NCBI RefSeq assembly: GCF_010093815.1
Contig: NW_022985552.1
Location: 248,001-312,000, forward strand
Length of the DNA stretch: 64,000 nt
Direction: 5' to 3'
Source of the DNA: Pseudovirgaria hyperparasitica
Taxonomy: Eukaryota; Ascomycota; Dothideomycetes; Acrospermales; Acrospermaceae
The notes under the pieces: model-generated
The model's database searches: none
What the model saw: only the letters and a program-made list of their open reading frames with translations
Told to the model about the DNA's origin: nothing
Position numbers and translations under genes: made by a program
In this document: positions 1-10,990 of the stretch, one piece after another
Layout: each line of letters starts with the position of its first letter
Numbering within the stretch: the stretch's first letter is position 1

Positions 1-759
1 GCAAGTGTGTGGTGGAGTTTCATGAAAACCGCCTCATCCAATGATCCAGATGCCGATACCGAAGACACACTCATGAAAGCTTTTTATACCTTGCAAAACA
101 CAACAAGTCCCGACGATCTACAGATCGATTTGGACGTACCACGAACTATCAACCACCATGAAATGTTTGGACAAAGATACCGAGGGGGTCAGCGACTTCT
201 CTTCCGCGTTCTTCATGCGCTGTCCCTCTACCTCCCTGATCTTGGCTACACCCAGGGCATGGCAGCGATTGCGGTTACACTCTTATGTTATTTTCCAGAG
301 GAGAGAGCTTTTATCATGATGATACGCATTTTCAAATATCGAGGCCTCGCAGACTTGTACAAGCCTGGATTCGAGGGCTTGATGGTGTGCCTAGAGCAAT
401 TCGAGAAGAAATACCTCTCGAAAAAGCCCTTGATAGCCGCGAAACTTGAAAACCTGGGCATTTCGCCAACAACATATGGCACGCGGTGGTACCTTACACT
501 TTTCAATTACTCGATACCCTTTCATTGTCAGTTGCGGATTTGGGACCTATACATGTTGCTGGGGTTTGGAGTTTTGCACGCGGCAAGTGCTGCCTTGGTG
601 GATGCCTGCAGGGAGGTTTTGGAGATGGAGAGCAGCGACTTTGAGAATGCGATGAAGCTGTTGACGGGCTTTATTACGGTCAAGGATGAGGATTTCTTGA
701 TTGCTACCACGAAGGCTGAGTGGCAGCTTGAGAAGAAGGCGCAGAAGGCGGCGCGATAG
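1..759 (+). CDS. TBC-domain Rab GTPase-activating protein (3' part only)
   Basis: The reading frame is open at the left edge, so the 5' part of the gene lies outside the window; the last 252 codons are present in one exon. The visible piece covers most of a TBC domain. The arginine-finger motif IDLDVPRT and the glutamine-finger motif YTQGM are both intact, so the domain should be catalytically competent. The family accelerates GTP hydrolysis by Rab proteins on endomembranes. The tail after the domain is short and rich in Lys and Ala. Which Rab it serves cannot be told from this fragment. It converges on POL5. Codons in the last 200 bases prefer G or T in third position. Confidence 0.9.
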   Translation, partial: ASVWWSFMKTASSNDPDADTEDTLMKAFYTLQNTTSPDDLQIDLDVPRTINHHEMFGQRYRGGQRLLFRVLHALSLYLPDLGYTQGMAAIAVTLLCYFPEERAFIMMIRIFKYRGLADLYKPGFEGLMVCLEQFEKKYLSKKPLIAAKLENLGISPTTYGTRWYLTLFNYSIPFHCQLRIWDLYMLLGFGVLHAASAALVDACREVLEMESSDFENAMKLLTGFITVKDEDFLIATTKAEWQLEKKAQKAAR

Positions 760-1412
760 ATGGCACATGGGAGATGGGAGACTGGACAACGTGGGGAACG
801 AACGGGTAATGGGAAATGAACACACAAAACCAATTAATGTATTCTTAATTGTCCCCCCCCCGGAAACCAAGAACTCGAAAATTACATCAGGATTTTTGGA
901 TCGTGCTCAAAGGAGCTTTGATATTGAGTTGAGTGCTACTTTTGTGAGATTGTGGACTTGTCATAATCATGCGTGCTTGTGCCGGTATATATATATATAT
1001 CTCTTCCATGATGGTTAGAATAGCTATGCAAGCTGAACGGAACTGAACTTGCGGGCTATTAAACATCTTACGACTGACTTTGTGAAACGGGTAGATCGCA
1101 CAGCAAAGCTAGCCACACATCCTGTAATCAACCAACAAAACCGCTAATTGTGCGGAGTGAAGACAAGATTTGTAGGTTTGCTATGATTACAGATCTGCAC
1201 GGACGGACATCACATGCTCTCACTTTTTCTAACAACTTGAGATATAACTGTACATGCATGAACCAACCATTCTCCCACCCCCCTAGACACTTATTCACTC
1301 ACTAACTCACTTGCTTGCTTGCCTTGCCCTGCCTTGCCTTGCCTTGCCTTGCCTTGCCTTGCCTTACTCTGCGTGCCAGAGCAAATTCCAGCCCCCCCTC
1401 CCTCACCCCAAC
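760..1412. other. Convergent intergenic region
   Basis: This lies between the 3' ends of the TBC gene and POL5. It holds a short TA run near 990-1000 and a CCTTG pentanucleotide repeat, annotated separately. I see no gene in it. Confidence 0.6.
1312..1366. repeat. CCTTG microsatellite
   Basis: CTTG/CCTTG units repeat about ten times, with one CCCTG variant. The repeat lies just downstream of the POL5 stop codon. Confidence 0.9.
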
Positions 1413-4400
1413 TCACACGACAACCTCAAGACTCAGCATCCAGTTATCAAACTCATGATAGAAACTCGGCGCCACGCGGGGCTTCCCCTGCAGCATAGTC
1501 TGCAAGTACACCATCGCAACCTCCTCGCGAAACTGCACGCCCTTGGCGACCAACAAGCGGCAAAACAGCAGACTGGCGAGACTACACGCCTTGAGCCAGC
1601 GGGCAGCGACGCCGGCGCCAGCGTCACCAGGTCGGCGGACCGCGGCGTGGACGGCGAGTAAGCCTGCTTTGGCGTCTTGGGTGTCGACGACGGGCTGGTT
1701 GCGGCCTTTCGCGCCGTCGGCATAGGTCTTGAGAAGGGTGAAGGCTTTGTTGCTGAGCTGGGGGCTGCTCGTGGAGCGGATGCAGCGGAGGAGGGAGGGG
1801 ATGAGGGCGAGGGCGAGCGGGCTGCTGCGTTCGCGCTTGACGAAGAGGAGGAGGAGGTCGAGGACGCGGTTTTTGAAGTTGAGGACTGTGGCGCGGGCGT
1901 CGCGGCGTTGGCGGGCGGGTTTGGCTGTTGGGCCGGCTGCTTTGGCGCGCTGGGCGAAGATGGAGCTGAGGGCGGCGTCGGTGGCGAGCATGGCGTCTGA
2001 GTCGAGGGAGGATGCTGAGGAGGCTGGGGATGCGGAGCGTGAGCGGTTGGGGTCGAAGGGGGTTGTGCCGAGGGCGAGGGCGAATTTGCGGTTGAATTCG
2101 GCGGCTTCGTCTTCGTTGTCGTCGTCGTCGTCAGAGGCGGAGACGGCGGAGTCGGAGGATTGGGCGTCGTCGTTGTCGGAGAGCATTTCGACATCGGAGG
2201 CGGCGGCACCATCGATAGAGGCGGCGTCGGAATCTGAGGCTTCGTCGTCCATGTCGGATGCGTCTTGCTGGAAGAGCTCTTTCTGGCCGCTGACAGTCTC
2301 GCTGGTGTCGAGGATGGCGGTCATGGATGCAAGGGACTGGGGGGTTAGGTCTGCCGCAAAGGCAGAGAAGACTTGTTCGGACAGACTGCGTGATAGGGCG
2401 GATGGGCGCGCGGCAAAGCTGAGTATGAGCTCGAAGAGCACATCGAATCCATCCGAGGTCGCGTTGGCACCTTCTGTTATAGACTCGTAACACTGTTTAA
2501 GTTCGTCCAATATCGATACAGCGTCGGGATCGCCGTTGTACACTTGCAGTACTGACATCGATCCAAGAAGCTTCAACGCATTGAGACTGCTGGCTGAAGC
2601 CCCTCCTTTCGCCTTACGGCTCTAGAGCAGGATTAGCAAGTCAAACTGTGGACAGACTTCGGGTGTTTCTCACTTCTTTGTCGATATTTTTCAGCATCTT
2701 GTGAGCCTTCTTCAGACTCTTTGTGATATCTTTGCTCGCCTGAAAGATGAACTCCTGTTTCTCATCCTCTGCTGTGCGCGAGATGAATGCAACGAGTTGG
2801 AAAGCTATCGTCCCAACATTAGTGACCCCCTGAGAGATCAGATGTGTCAAGCATGACAATGTTCTGTCCTTCAACAGAGAACGGTCAGCATCCACGAGTG
2901 GTGGTGACGGCAGATGCTTTGTGGCAGTTTCACTCGGTCGAAAGTACGCAAACTTTGCCAACACTTGAAGGGTCTTGAGATACCACGAGTCCATAGGCTC
3001 AACTTCTTCAAAGTCCGGCTTCGTTCGTTGCCGAATGATGTTCAGCAGCAAGTCTCCGGCAATATGGCGTTGTGTTTCAGCCTCTGTTGCTTCCTCTGCA
3101 GCCGGCTTTACAATTTTCGACTCCAGAAATTCCGTGGTCTCGGACAAAGTGCCATGGTCTGCATGCTTGAGACAGTTTTCAACGGTCTTGGACTTGGTCA
3201 CTCTGTCGAAATCCAAAGATCCGTTGTGTGTCATCAATTCAGGTACAATAATGCGGGCAGACTCGGGCTCCCTATGCACTCTTGAGGACACTTCCTTCAG
3301 TGCTGATTTTGCAGCGGCGTGTAACATCCTGTCAGGCTCCTGGCACTGGTTGATGATACAACGCATAAGATTGGGACTGAAGATCGCCTTAAGAGATGAC
3401 ACTGGCGCTGTCTTGAGCATGTTCATGAATATCTGTAGACCACAGGACTTTCGTTTAGGTGTCGAAGTATTTGTGAACATGTTCTCTGCGAGAAGGTCAG
3501 TGGTAGCCTTTTCGCGCGTATAGAACCCTGAGACCTACGATCTACGATTTGTTTCCAGAACTTTTTGAACTCTACCTCGTCCATGACGCTCAATGCAGAC
3601 ATCAGCACGACGTCCCAGGCGAAGCTAGGTGCAGATCGTGCGTATCCAGATTGGGTCTTCTTTTGACTTCCATTGGCAGAGACTTTTTCGACAGTGTCTT
3701 TGAAGTTTTCGCGCATAACTTGAGCTAGTGTGTGTCGCTCCTTGGAGCAGAGGGGATCATTCTCATGCCAAATATTCGGTGGCAATTCGGAATCGCCAAA
3801 CTTTGACTTATACGCTATCCATATCGCAACACCCTCAGGCGTCTTGAGCATATCATTCGCGTTCATACCTTCCATTAGTTTCTGAATGTACGGGCTCGGG
3901 TCCTTCACTTTGTCGAAGTTCTTTGCAGCATCACAGAGCATCAGACCCGCATTTTCGCGAAGATTCGGAGTAGTCTTTGCAATCTCAAACGCATATTCCA
4001 ATATCGCTGACCAGTGCTCCAAAGAGATGGCCGCGGAGGATTGCAGAATTGCTGAGAGGCCGAACGCTTGGCCTAGAAGAAGAGACTGTTTTTCTTCCTG
4101 TATGATCATTAAATGGGCATCCCTTTCCAGTCCCAAGGTATACTAACCTTGTTCTCTCCATCTCCAGTTGGGCTTGTCTGATTTACGACAAAGCGAATGA
4201 ATTCGCTAAGATTCCAAGGCACTTCAGCCTGCGTAGTTTCCACGGACCCATAAAGTTGTGACACCAATTCCGTCAGAACGAGCGAGAAACCAATGCGGGC
4301 AGATTTTCTATTGCTACCCAGTCCTCTCGTCAATCGCCGTAGGACCTTCTCTATGAGTGCGTTATCGTTTTGAGTCTTCGTATCAACTAGTCGTAACAAA

Positions 4401-4642
4401 TCCTTGGCAGCTTTCAGACGTGTCTCTGAATCTTCAGATGCCAGATTGTCAAGTAGATTCGCTAGCTCCGCGTCAGCTTCCGAGTAAACCGACTTCTTCT
4501 TCCCTGGCGCTGCTGATCCATTCACAGCTGGCCGGGCTGAAGATTCTGCGTGGCCATTTTGATGGGCTTTCTTTTGTCTTTTCTCCGAAAGATTCCCAGC
4601 AGGCTTTTCAGTATCAGCGTTCTGCTTTCTCTTAGTACCCAT
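1413..4642 (-). CDS. POL5: Pol5 / MYBBP1A-family nucleolar protein
   Basis: Four exons on the minus strand: 4642-4148, 4097-3539, 3485-2674 and 2621-1413. Introns are 50, 53 and 52 bp. They encode 1024 aa, close to the 1022 aa of yeast Pol5. Pol5 resembles B-family DNA polymerases by name only; it works in the nucleolus in rRNA synthesis and 60S assembly. Visible features are a Lys-rich N-terminus, the LGSNRKSARIGFSL block typical of the family, a helical-repeat body, and an acidic Asp/Ser-rich stretch before the C-terminal domain. Intron 2 joins at VDQNMF, matching the family. It is head to head with IST1. Third codon bases change from C to G/T near 1600. Confidence 0.93.
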
Positions 4643-4939
4643 GGTCGGTCACGGGACAATAAAAGATTGTCTGCTTGTGTTGACGTCGCAAATCTATATC
4701 GAAGCTTTTTTTCCACACTAAAACACGAACTACGCTAGAGCATATACGGCTAGTTCATGTATAGGTAGGGTTGACCCCCACGCGCCGCCCCGCGATAGCC
4801 CCACTCCAATACTCAAGGCTGCCTCAATTCATATGAATGCCTCCAGCTGCTTCCGGGACACATTCCCCTACCCATCTAATCCTGTACTCTTACCTTCGCA
4901 GATACAGACCTCAAAGACCAAGATCAAAATTCCACAGCT
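4643..4939. promoter_or_regulatory. Divergent POL5/IST1 promoter region
   Basis: Only 297 bp separate the POL5 and IST1 start codons, which point away from each other, so both promoters and 5' UTRs must fit here. No TATA box or specific factor site could be assigned. Confidence 0.6.
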
Positions 4940-5947
4940 ATGCCTCCCTCCTCGTCTCTGATAGTACGCAGCAGCCTTACCAAACCGCCATCGAGATGCT
5001 TACATCACCCTTCTTAGAACCGACTGAAAGTCCAACTCAAAATGTCCATATCGCGTTTGCGGATGGTTCAACAGAAAGATACTGCACTTGCAAAACAACA
5101 ACGGCGAGCGCTCTCACAGCTTGTCGAGCAAGGCAAGCTCGAATCGGCACGAATTCGCGTCGAAAACATAATCCGCAGCGACATCACCACCGAACTTCAC
5201 GAGATTCTTGAACTGTACTGCGAATTGCTACTCGCACGCAGTCAACTACTCGATCCCCCTTCCACATCCACCGCACCCTCCTCACCATCTACATATTGTG
5301 ACCCAGGTCTTGAAGAGCCAGTACGAAGCCTTATATATGCCGCGCCACGGACTGAGGTAAAGGAATTGCACATGGCACGGAATATATTGATAGAGAAATT
5401 CGGAAAGGAGTTTGCTCTGAGTGCTATGGAAGGCGAGGGCGTCGCAGAGCGTGTACTGAAGAAGCTGAAAGTGGAAACGCCAAGCAGAGACCTCGTGGAT
5501 GCCTATCTGGGCGAGATATGCAAAGCTTATGGAGTGCCCTTCGGCTCAGACAACACCGAGGATGATGGTAATGAGTCGGATGGGGACGGCGGGGGTCAAC
5601 GAGCGAAGCAGGAAAGCGAGCTGGGTTTAGAACCAGCACTTGAAGCAGAGTCAGGGGCTACGAATACTTCGACCAGCGATAAAAAGGGAGAGGAGGTGGA
5701 TGAGCTGAAGAAAGCAAAGGCGCCAAAGAGTCTAGGGCCTGGCAGTCCGTTACGCATTGCGCCGTCAAGCCCAAGCTCGGAGAACCCAACACCGCGGATA
5801 AGAATGCCAGGACAGACAGGGAAGGAGCCAGTGTCGGCAGTGAAGAAGACTCCAACGGCGGCAGCGAAGAAGAAGGATGATGGGCCGGGCGGGAAGATTC
5901 CAGATGTTGATGAGTTGGCGAAGAGGTTTGCAGCGTTGAAACGATGA
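4940..5947 (+). CDS. IST1: IST1-like ESCRT-III regulator
   Basis: Two exons, 4940-4963 and 5018-5947, encode 317 aa. The first exon has only eight codons (MPPSSSLI). Splicing over a 54 bp intron restores the family N-terminus NRLKVQLKMSISRLRM, which is why I chose this start over the downstream Met. Residues about 9-190 are the helical Ist1 domain, which binds ESCRT-III (Did2/CHMP1) and controls Vps4 at multivesicular endosomes. A low-complexity acidic and Pro/Ser linker follows. The last residues, DVDELAKRFAALKR, fit a MIM1 helix (acidic, Leu, Arg, Leu, Lys/Arg spacing) that would bind the Vps4 MIT domain. Confidence 0.92.
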
Positions 5948-7065
5948 CCTTGACTCACGGCGTGGTCTAGTCTACGTACCCCGAATGGTACAACACGTTC
6001 GGCCGTAGCCATACTATTTTGCAACCAACGAAGCAATAACTATGGCCGGAATAACTGTGCAGGACCATACCAAACTCTGGCCGATTTCATCTATCTCATA
6101 GTCCTGTATTACATGTTTGTAATGGAGGCCAACCCCAGTGTCCCCTGGACTTTCAGGTCAACACCTAGTTGCTAACGTCTTTCCCCACGCACTATCAACT
6201 ATTGCTGTCTTTGATACCAGGGAGTATGTCAGCTGTGCGCATGCATCGCTGGAAAAATGCTACATTGTGTATATCAGATTAGAATTCACATCATTCCGTG
6301 GCTATATGATGTCATGGCTCGTAGGGGTACACCCCCTCAGGGTCCTTCTACGACCTCAAAACGTCTGTAATAGCTTTCTGTGGTGAACACAGAGAGTACC
6401 ACAAACAAATTTGAAATCACTGAGGTGTTGAGAAGTGCGGTCGTCAACATCGAGAATAGTGAACGTAGGTGACCAGTGTCATTCGCATTGTTGACAAAAG
6501 ACCTCGAGGGTGCCTCAGGCCAGGCACCCCCTACCAGCTGACTCGGGAGGCACCTGCAGCTCCACTACGTACGTTCCACCTTGTCTTTCCAGCGTTTTGA
6601 CACATTTCTCCATTCACTTCTCCACATCATCGCTGGCAAGCTTGCTCTGACAAATCCGTCTTTGTCTTTCTTTCATCGATGTGACGCTGCACTCCTCGGT
6701 TGCGCTATATTCTCCGCCGCCTCACCCTCGCCTCGAAACTTAGCATCAACACTCACCCCACCACAGTACTCTGTTCTACATTGTCCACTGCCTGACAGTA
6801 CCTCCCTTCTTTGTTCCGCCGGTTTCATTTCATCGACAAGTACCCAACAGCTCGGTCTCGCCCGGCTCCGGACGAGCACGAGCCACAAGCCGCATTCAAG
6901 ACGACGTCTCACGGCCAGAAACGCAAGGCGCCATCTGACACCGATTCTACCGCACATCTCATAAAGAAGAGGTCTAGTAAGCTGGACAGTGTCAGGGACA
7001 CAGATATCGTGAAGAGCGCGGGCACTGCGGAGCTGCCAGCTACGCCTCAGACCACAGGTTCCGGC
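5948..7065. other. Intergenic region and leader of the RBR ligase gene
   Basis: This holds the 3' UTR of IST1 and the promoter and leader of the RBR gene. A small inverted repeat (GTGCCTCAGGCCAGGCACC) is near 6510. From about 6811 a frame without ATG runs in phase into the RBR coding sequence (see findings). Confidence 0.6.
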
Positions 7066-8767
7066 ATGGATTCGGACGATGACATGCGTAGTGTACAGAG
7101 TAGTGACGACGATTTTATGGATGGGGGCGATAGCCCGTTTAGCGTTGATGATGATGACGGTATGTTCTAGACTTTACTGTTCTTCGACATCAAGGATCTG
7201 ACTTTACTGGGCAGACTCAGATATAGATCTGGATGACGGCATCGGCTTTGAAGCCCAAGACAAGGACATATATCCAGCCAAGAAATCCTATGAGGTCGAC
7301 TTTGATGTATTCGGTCCTGAGCAGATTCAGGCGCACCAGGACAGGCAGGTTGAGGAAGTCTCAAATATCCTGGGACAACCTACAGAATCCACAGCTATAC
7401 TCCTCCGATACGCAAAATGGAACAAAGAACGATTGATAGAATCCTACATGGATAGACAAGATGAAGTACTGGAAGCCGTTGGGCTCGGTTCGGATGCCAA
7501 TGTTCCCAGGAAAATTACAAAAGTCAAGGGATTCATATGTGACATATGTTGCGAAGATGACGCCGATTTGGACACTTTCGCTATGAAATGTGGGCATCGC
7601 TTTTGTGTAGACTGCTATAAACAATATTTGTCGCAAAAGATCAAAGAGGAGGGAGAGGCAGCGCGCATCAAATGCCCTGGAGATGGCTGCAATCGCACAG
7701 TCGATTCAAAGTCGCTAGACCTTCTTGTCGGCCATGACTTGCACGCTAGGTCTGTTACACAGGCTCCTCCGTATCGTGTCACACTAATCATTTTAGGTAC
7801 CACGAACTTCTCACCCGCACCTATGTCGACGACAAGGATAATCTGAAGTGGTGTCCGGCCCCGAACTGTGTATACGCCATAGACTGCAAAGTCAAGGCGC
7901 GAGACCTGATGCGAATAGTGCCGACCGTCCTCTGCAAATGCGGCCATCCCTTTTGCTTCGGCTGTACTCTCGCTGACCATCAACCTGCACCTTGCGCGCT
8001 TGTCAAGAAGTGGCTCAAGAAGTGTGAAGACGATTCCGAGACGGCAAATTGGATATCGGCAAACACAAAAGAATGCCCCAAATGCGGCTCCACGATCGAG
8101 AAGAATGGTGGTTGCAACCACATGACGTGCCGGAAATGCCGCCACGAGTTCTGCTGGATGTGCATGGGGATCTGGTCCGAGCACGGAACCAGCTGGTACA
8201 ACTGCAACCGTTTTGAAGAAAAGTCCGGCCACGACGCCCGTGATGCACAGGCCAAGTCCCGTCAGTCGCTTGAGCGCTACTTGCACTACTACAATCGCTA
8301 TGCAAACCATGAGCAGTCGGCAAAACTTGACAAGGACATCTACCTCAAGACGGAGAAGAAGATGACACAGTTGCAGGTTACAGCCAGCATGTCGTGGATC
8401 GAAGTGCAGTTTCTCGAGAGTGCAAGTCAGGCCCTGCAGCAGTGCCGGCAGACGCTGAAGTGGACGTATGCGTTCGCCTATTACCTTGCGCGCAACAACC
8501 AGACGGAAATCTTCGAGGATAACCAGAAGGACCTCGAGATGGCGGTGGAGAATCTGTCGGAGATGTTTGAGAAGAGCGTCGACCAGTTAGCCGGGCTGAA
8601 GGTCGACATGTTGGACAAGACGAGCTATTGCAACCGCAGACGGGTCATTCTATTGGAGCACACGGCAAATGATCTCAAGGCTGGTGAGTGCTATCGTGCT
8701 ATGGGGTCTTCTGTTCGTATACTAACTATCGTCAGGCAATTGGGAATTCAATGTTACGCTGACATGA
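7066..8767 (+). CDS. Ariadne-type RBR E3 ubiquitin ligase
   Basis: Four exons: 7066-7159, 7215-7749, 7797-8683 and 8736-8767, encoding 515 aa, the usual length for fungal Ariadne proteins. After an acidic N-terminus come RING1 (from Cys140, CDIC...CGHRFC), the IBR (CKCGHPFCFGC) and RING2 (CPKC from Cys303). The HECT-like catalytic cysteine is Cys316 in NGGCNHMTC. A helical Ariadne domain follows, ending in GNWEFNVTLT after a 32-nt last exon. RBR ligases take ubiquitin from the E2 onto the RING2 cysteine and then onto substrate; Ariadne types act with neddylated cullins. The ATG at 7066 is the first in frame. Confidence 0.93.
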
Positions 8768-9778
8768 TGAAGCCGATTTCCTCCCATCCTAGCCACTCTG
8801 GCTTCAGCAAGGAGTTTTGGTATCTTACTACAACTTTCATCTCGCCTCACTTATTATGCTCTGTTTTCTTTTTGTTAAAGGAGTATTTACTCTTGCATGT
8901 CCGGAGCTCTATGATTTTTTTTGTGCACGGGATCATGGGGATGGCTGGGAAGCTTGCATTACACGAACCAGACCTCGATCGGGGGAGTCCGGTGGGACTA
9001 CGATGGTCTGACTTGCATTTTTTATCTTTCGACTGCGGAGCGTGTGGGATAGTCAAACGGCACAGTATTGTTCGGTCCGGAAGCGAATAGGGGTCGGGGA
9101 GCAGTATATGCTAGCATTAGTAGCGTCAGACAGACCGCAATGAGACAGACAGAAGACAGTCAGACAGCCAGACGACAGACAGACAATCATTTCGTGATTA
9201 TTTCGTGAAAGTAGCTAAGAACGCACGTAAATCGGAACGAAGTTCAAATGCGTCACCATGAGCTTAATTGTGTAACATGGTTTATGTTTTCCTATGCTCG
9301 ACATTAAGTCATTATTCTACCTTATTCTACCATATTCTACTTTATTCTAGCTTATACTACCTCCTCTTCTATCTTATTCTATCTTATTTAATTCTATTTT
9401 ATCAAAGAAATAGTACTTAAGTCTATAATAAGATACTTTAATACTATATATATACTCAATCTAGGCTGAAGATTATTCTAGATATGACTTGAGATATATT
9501 TTAAAGATAATTTCTATCTAGAGATAGACTATCTATTGTACTATTATATAAAGAGAGAATATATATATGAATATGAAGAGAGAGATATGTAGAGAGGGAA
9601 GAGAAAAGGTTAATGAAGATAAGTATGGTTTTTCAGGCGAGGTCTCGGTAAGGAAAAAGTGTGGCCCTTAGACACATACCGTCCACGGTATCATCCTTCA
9701 TTCTGAGCATTACTTCTTCTTTTTAAGCTTTCGCTTAAGCTTCTGCCTTACAAATCTTCCGATAGAAGGGTCGCTATA
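8768..9778. other. Intergenic region with GACA-rich and AT-rich parts
   Basis: The first part is probably the RBR 3' UTR. A degenerate (GACA/CAGA)n stretch is at about 9125-9187. AT-rich sequence follows from about 9300, annotated separately. No gene is seen. Confidence 0.6.
9300..9600. repeat. AT-rich block with decayed 11-bp repeats
   Basis: Base composition drops sharply to mostly A and T. The start holds about seven imperfect copies of an 11-bp unit around TTATTCTACC; then it becomes TA-rich and stop-laden. No protein similarity can be read. This looks like an old repeat or mobile-element fragment altered by repeat-induced point mutation; that origin is inference. Confidence 0.55.
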
Positions 9779-10990
9779 ATGGAGAATCGAAACATTGGAC
9801 CCGACGATATCATATTGAAAGAGATCTTCACGATTGACTTGCCAACAAAAACCACAGTCATTTTACAGGACTGGAATAAATGCGTGCTCAAGGCCGAATT
9901 TTCCAACGGCATCGAACCATGTATTGTCCGACTTGAGAGAGTAGCTGGTGAGTCCCGGATGTTTCCCATGATCGCTGCCCTGCAACAAGTCGCCGCGATG
10001 GTCATTCCCCATCTCGTGCCTCGTACGCTTCAGTTCGGCAAGGCCATGAATGCAGAGAAAGACGAGTTCCACTTCTCAGTAGTTGAGTTTATACGTGGTA
10101 GCACACTGGAAGAAGTATGGGGTACACTGAGTGAGGAAGAGCGGATTTCGGTGGTGGAAGAGCTTGGCGCAGCCCTGGAGAAGTTGCACTCCGTGCGGCC
10201 CGGGGATGATAACGTTCGGAGAGTCCTTCAGGACATGACATCCATTAACATGGAGGGGTTGGGTCCTCTCGAGCAGGCCGGGGTTTTCGGTGGTCCTGAA
10301 CTTGGCTTCTTCCAAGATGGGCCTTCTCTGCTAGAAGCGATCGAGAAAAGTCGACGACGCAAAACACCGGCTTGTACCCTTACGACTGGCGACATCTCGT
10401 CTGGGACCACGATCTTATCTCACTTCGACGAGATCGGAACAGCTACTGTAAACACATCTGACATGGAGACGTGGAAGTCAGAAGCTGTGCTTTGTCACAA
10501 CGACCTTACGCCTCGTAACCTCATTCTTCGATCATGCACCTCTCCTACCGGTGAGGTTCGCTATAAACTGGCTGGTATTATCGATTGGGAGTTTTCTGGA
10601 TTCTTTCCCGCCTCATACGAGCTCAGTCTACAAGACACATACTTTCCAACAGCTAATCGACACGTGTCTTACTATCTATTACTCAAAGAGCACTTGGGAA
10701 AGTTGACACCGCGAAGCTCTTCGCACACCACGCTCTCGAAGGCCATGGACCTCATCTACGAGTCTCAGCAGAGATCTTTGGTGGAAGGCAACAAGATCCC
10801 TGCGAAAATTCGCAAGAGGTTTCTTGAGACTCTGAAAATGGTCAAAGATGAAGATCCATATGTTGGTTGGCGCAGGTCTAGTCAAGAGACACCGTTCGAG
10901 GAACTCTCACAAGCGGAGTTTGTAAAATTAGAGAATGATGTGATTGAGGAGGTAGTTACTAAGAGAAAGGCGAGCGCGGGGACTACTTGA
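9779..10990 (+). CDS. Aminoglycoside-phosphotransferase-fold kinase
   Basis: A single exon of 404 codons begins with ATG and has no intron. The Brenner motif HNDLTPRN (His240, Asp242, Asn247) is the catalytic loop of APH/choline-kinase-like proteins, and IIDWE (Asp269) is the Mg-binding position, equivalent to DFG. The N-lobe region VVEFIRGSTLEEVW is typical of the fungal APH family. Filamentous fungi carry many such genes; substrates are mostly unknown and small molecules are likely. Drug resistance should not be inferred. The gene stands alone between two AT-rich blocks. Catalytic residues look intact, so I treat it as functional. Confidence 0.85.
   Translation: MENRNIGPDDIILKEIFTIDLPTKTTVILQDWNKCVLKAEFSNGIEPCIVRLERVAGESRMFPMIAALQQVAAMVIPHLVPRTLQFGKAMNAEKDEFHFSVVEFIRGSTLEEVWGTLSEEERISVVEELGAALEKLHSVRPGDDNVRRVLQDMTSINMEGLGPLEQAGVFGGPELGFFQDGPSLLEAIEKSRRRKTPACTLTTGDISSGTTILSHFDEIGTATVNTSDMETWKSEAVLCHNDLTPRNLILRSCTSPTGEVRYKLAGIIDWEFSGFFPASYELSLQDTYFPTANRHVSYYLLLKEHLGKLTPRSSSHTTLSKAMDLIYESQQRSLVEGNKIPAKIRKRFLETLKMVKDEDPYVGWRRSSQETPFEELSQAEFVKLENDVIEEVVTKRKASAGTT

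Noticed and set aside
1729-2490. 253-codon open frame on the plus strand over POL5
   Set aside because: It lies antisense to a well-supported POL5 exon. Strong third-base bias removes stops from the opposite strand; the composition (Ser/Ala/Arg/Glu) is that of a mirror frame.
9779-10990. Antibiotic-resistance gene interpretation of the APH-fold protein
   Set aside because: Fungal APH-family proteins are numerous and mostly uncharacterised; the fold alone does not show resistance.
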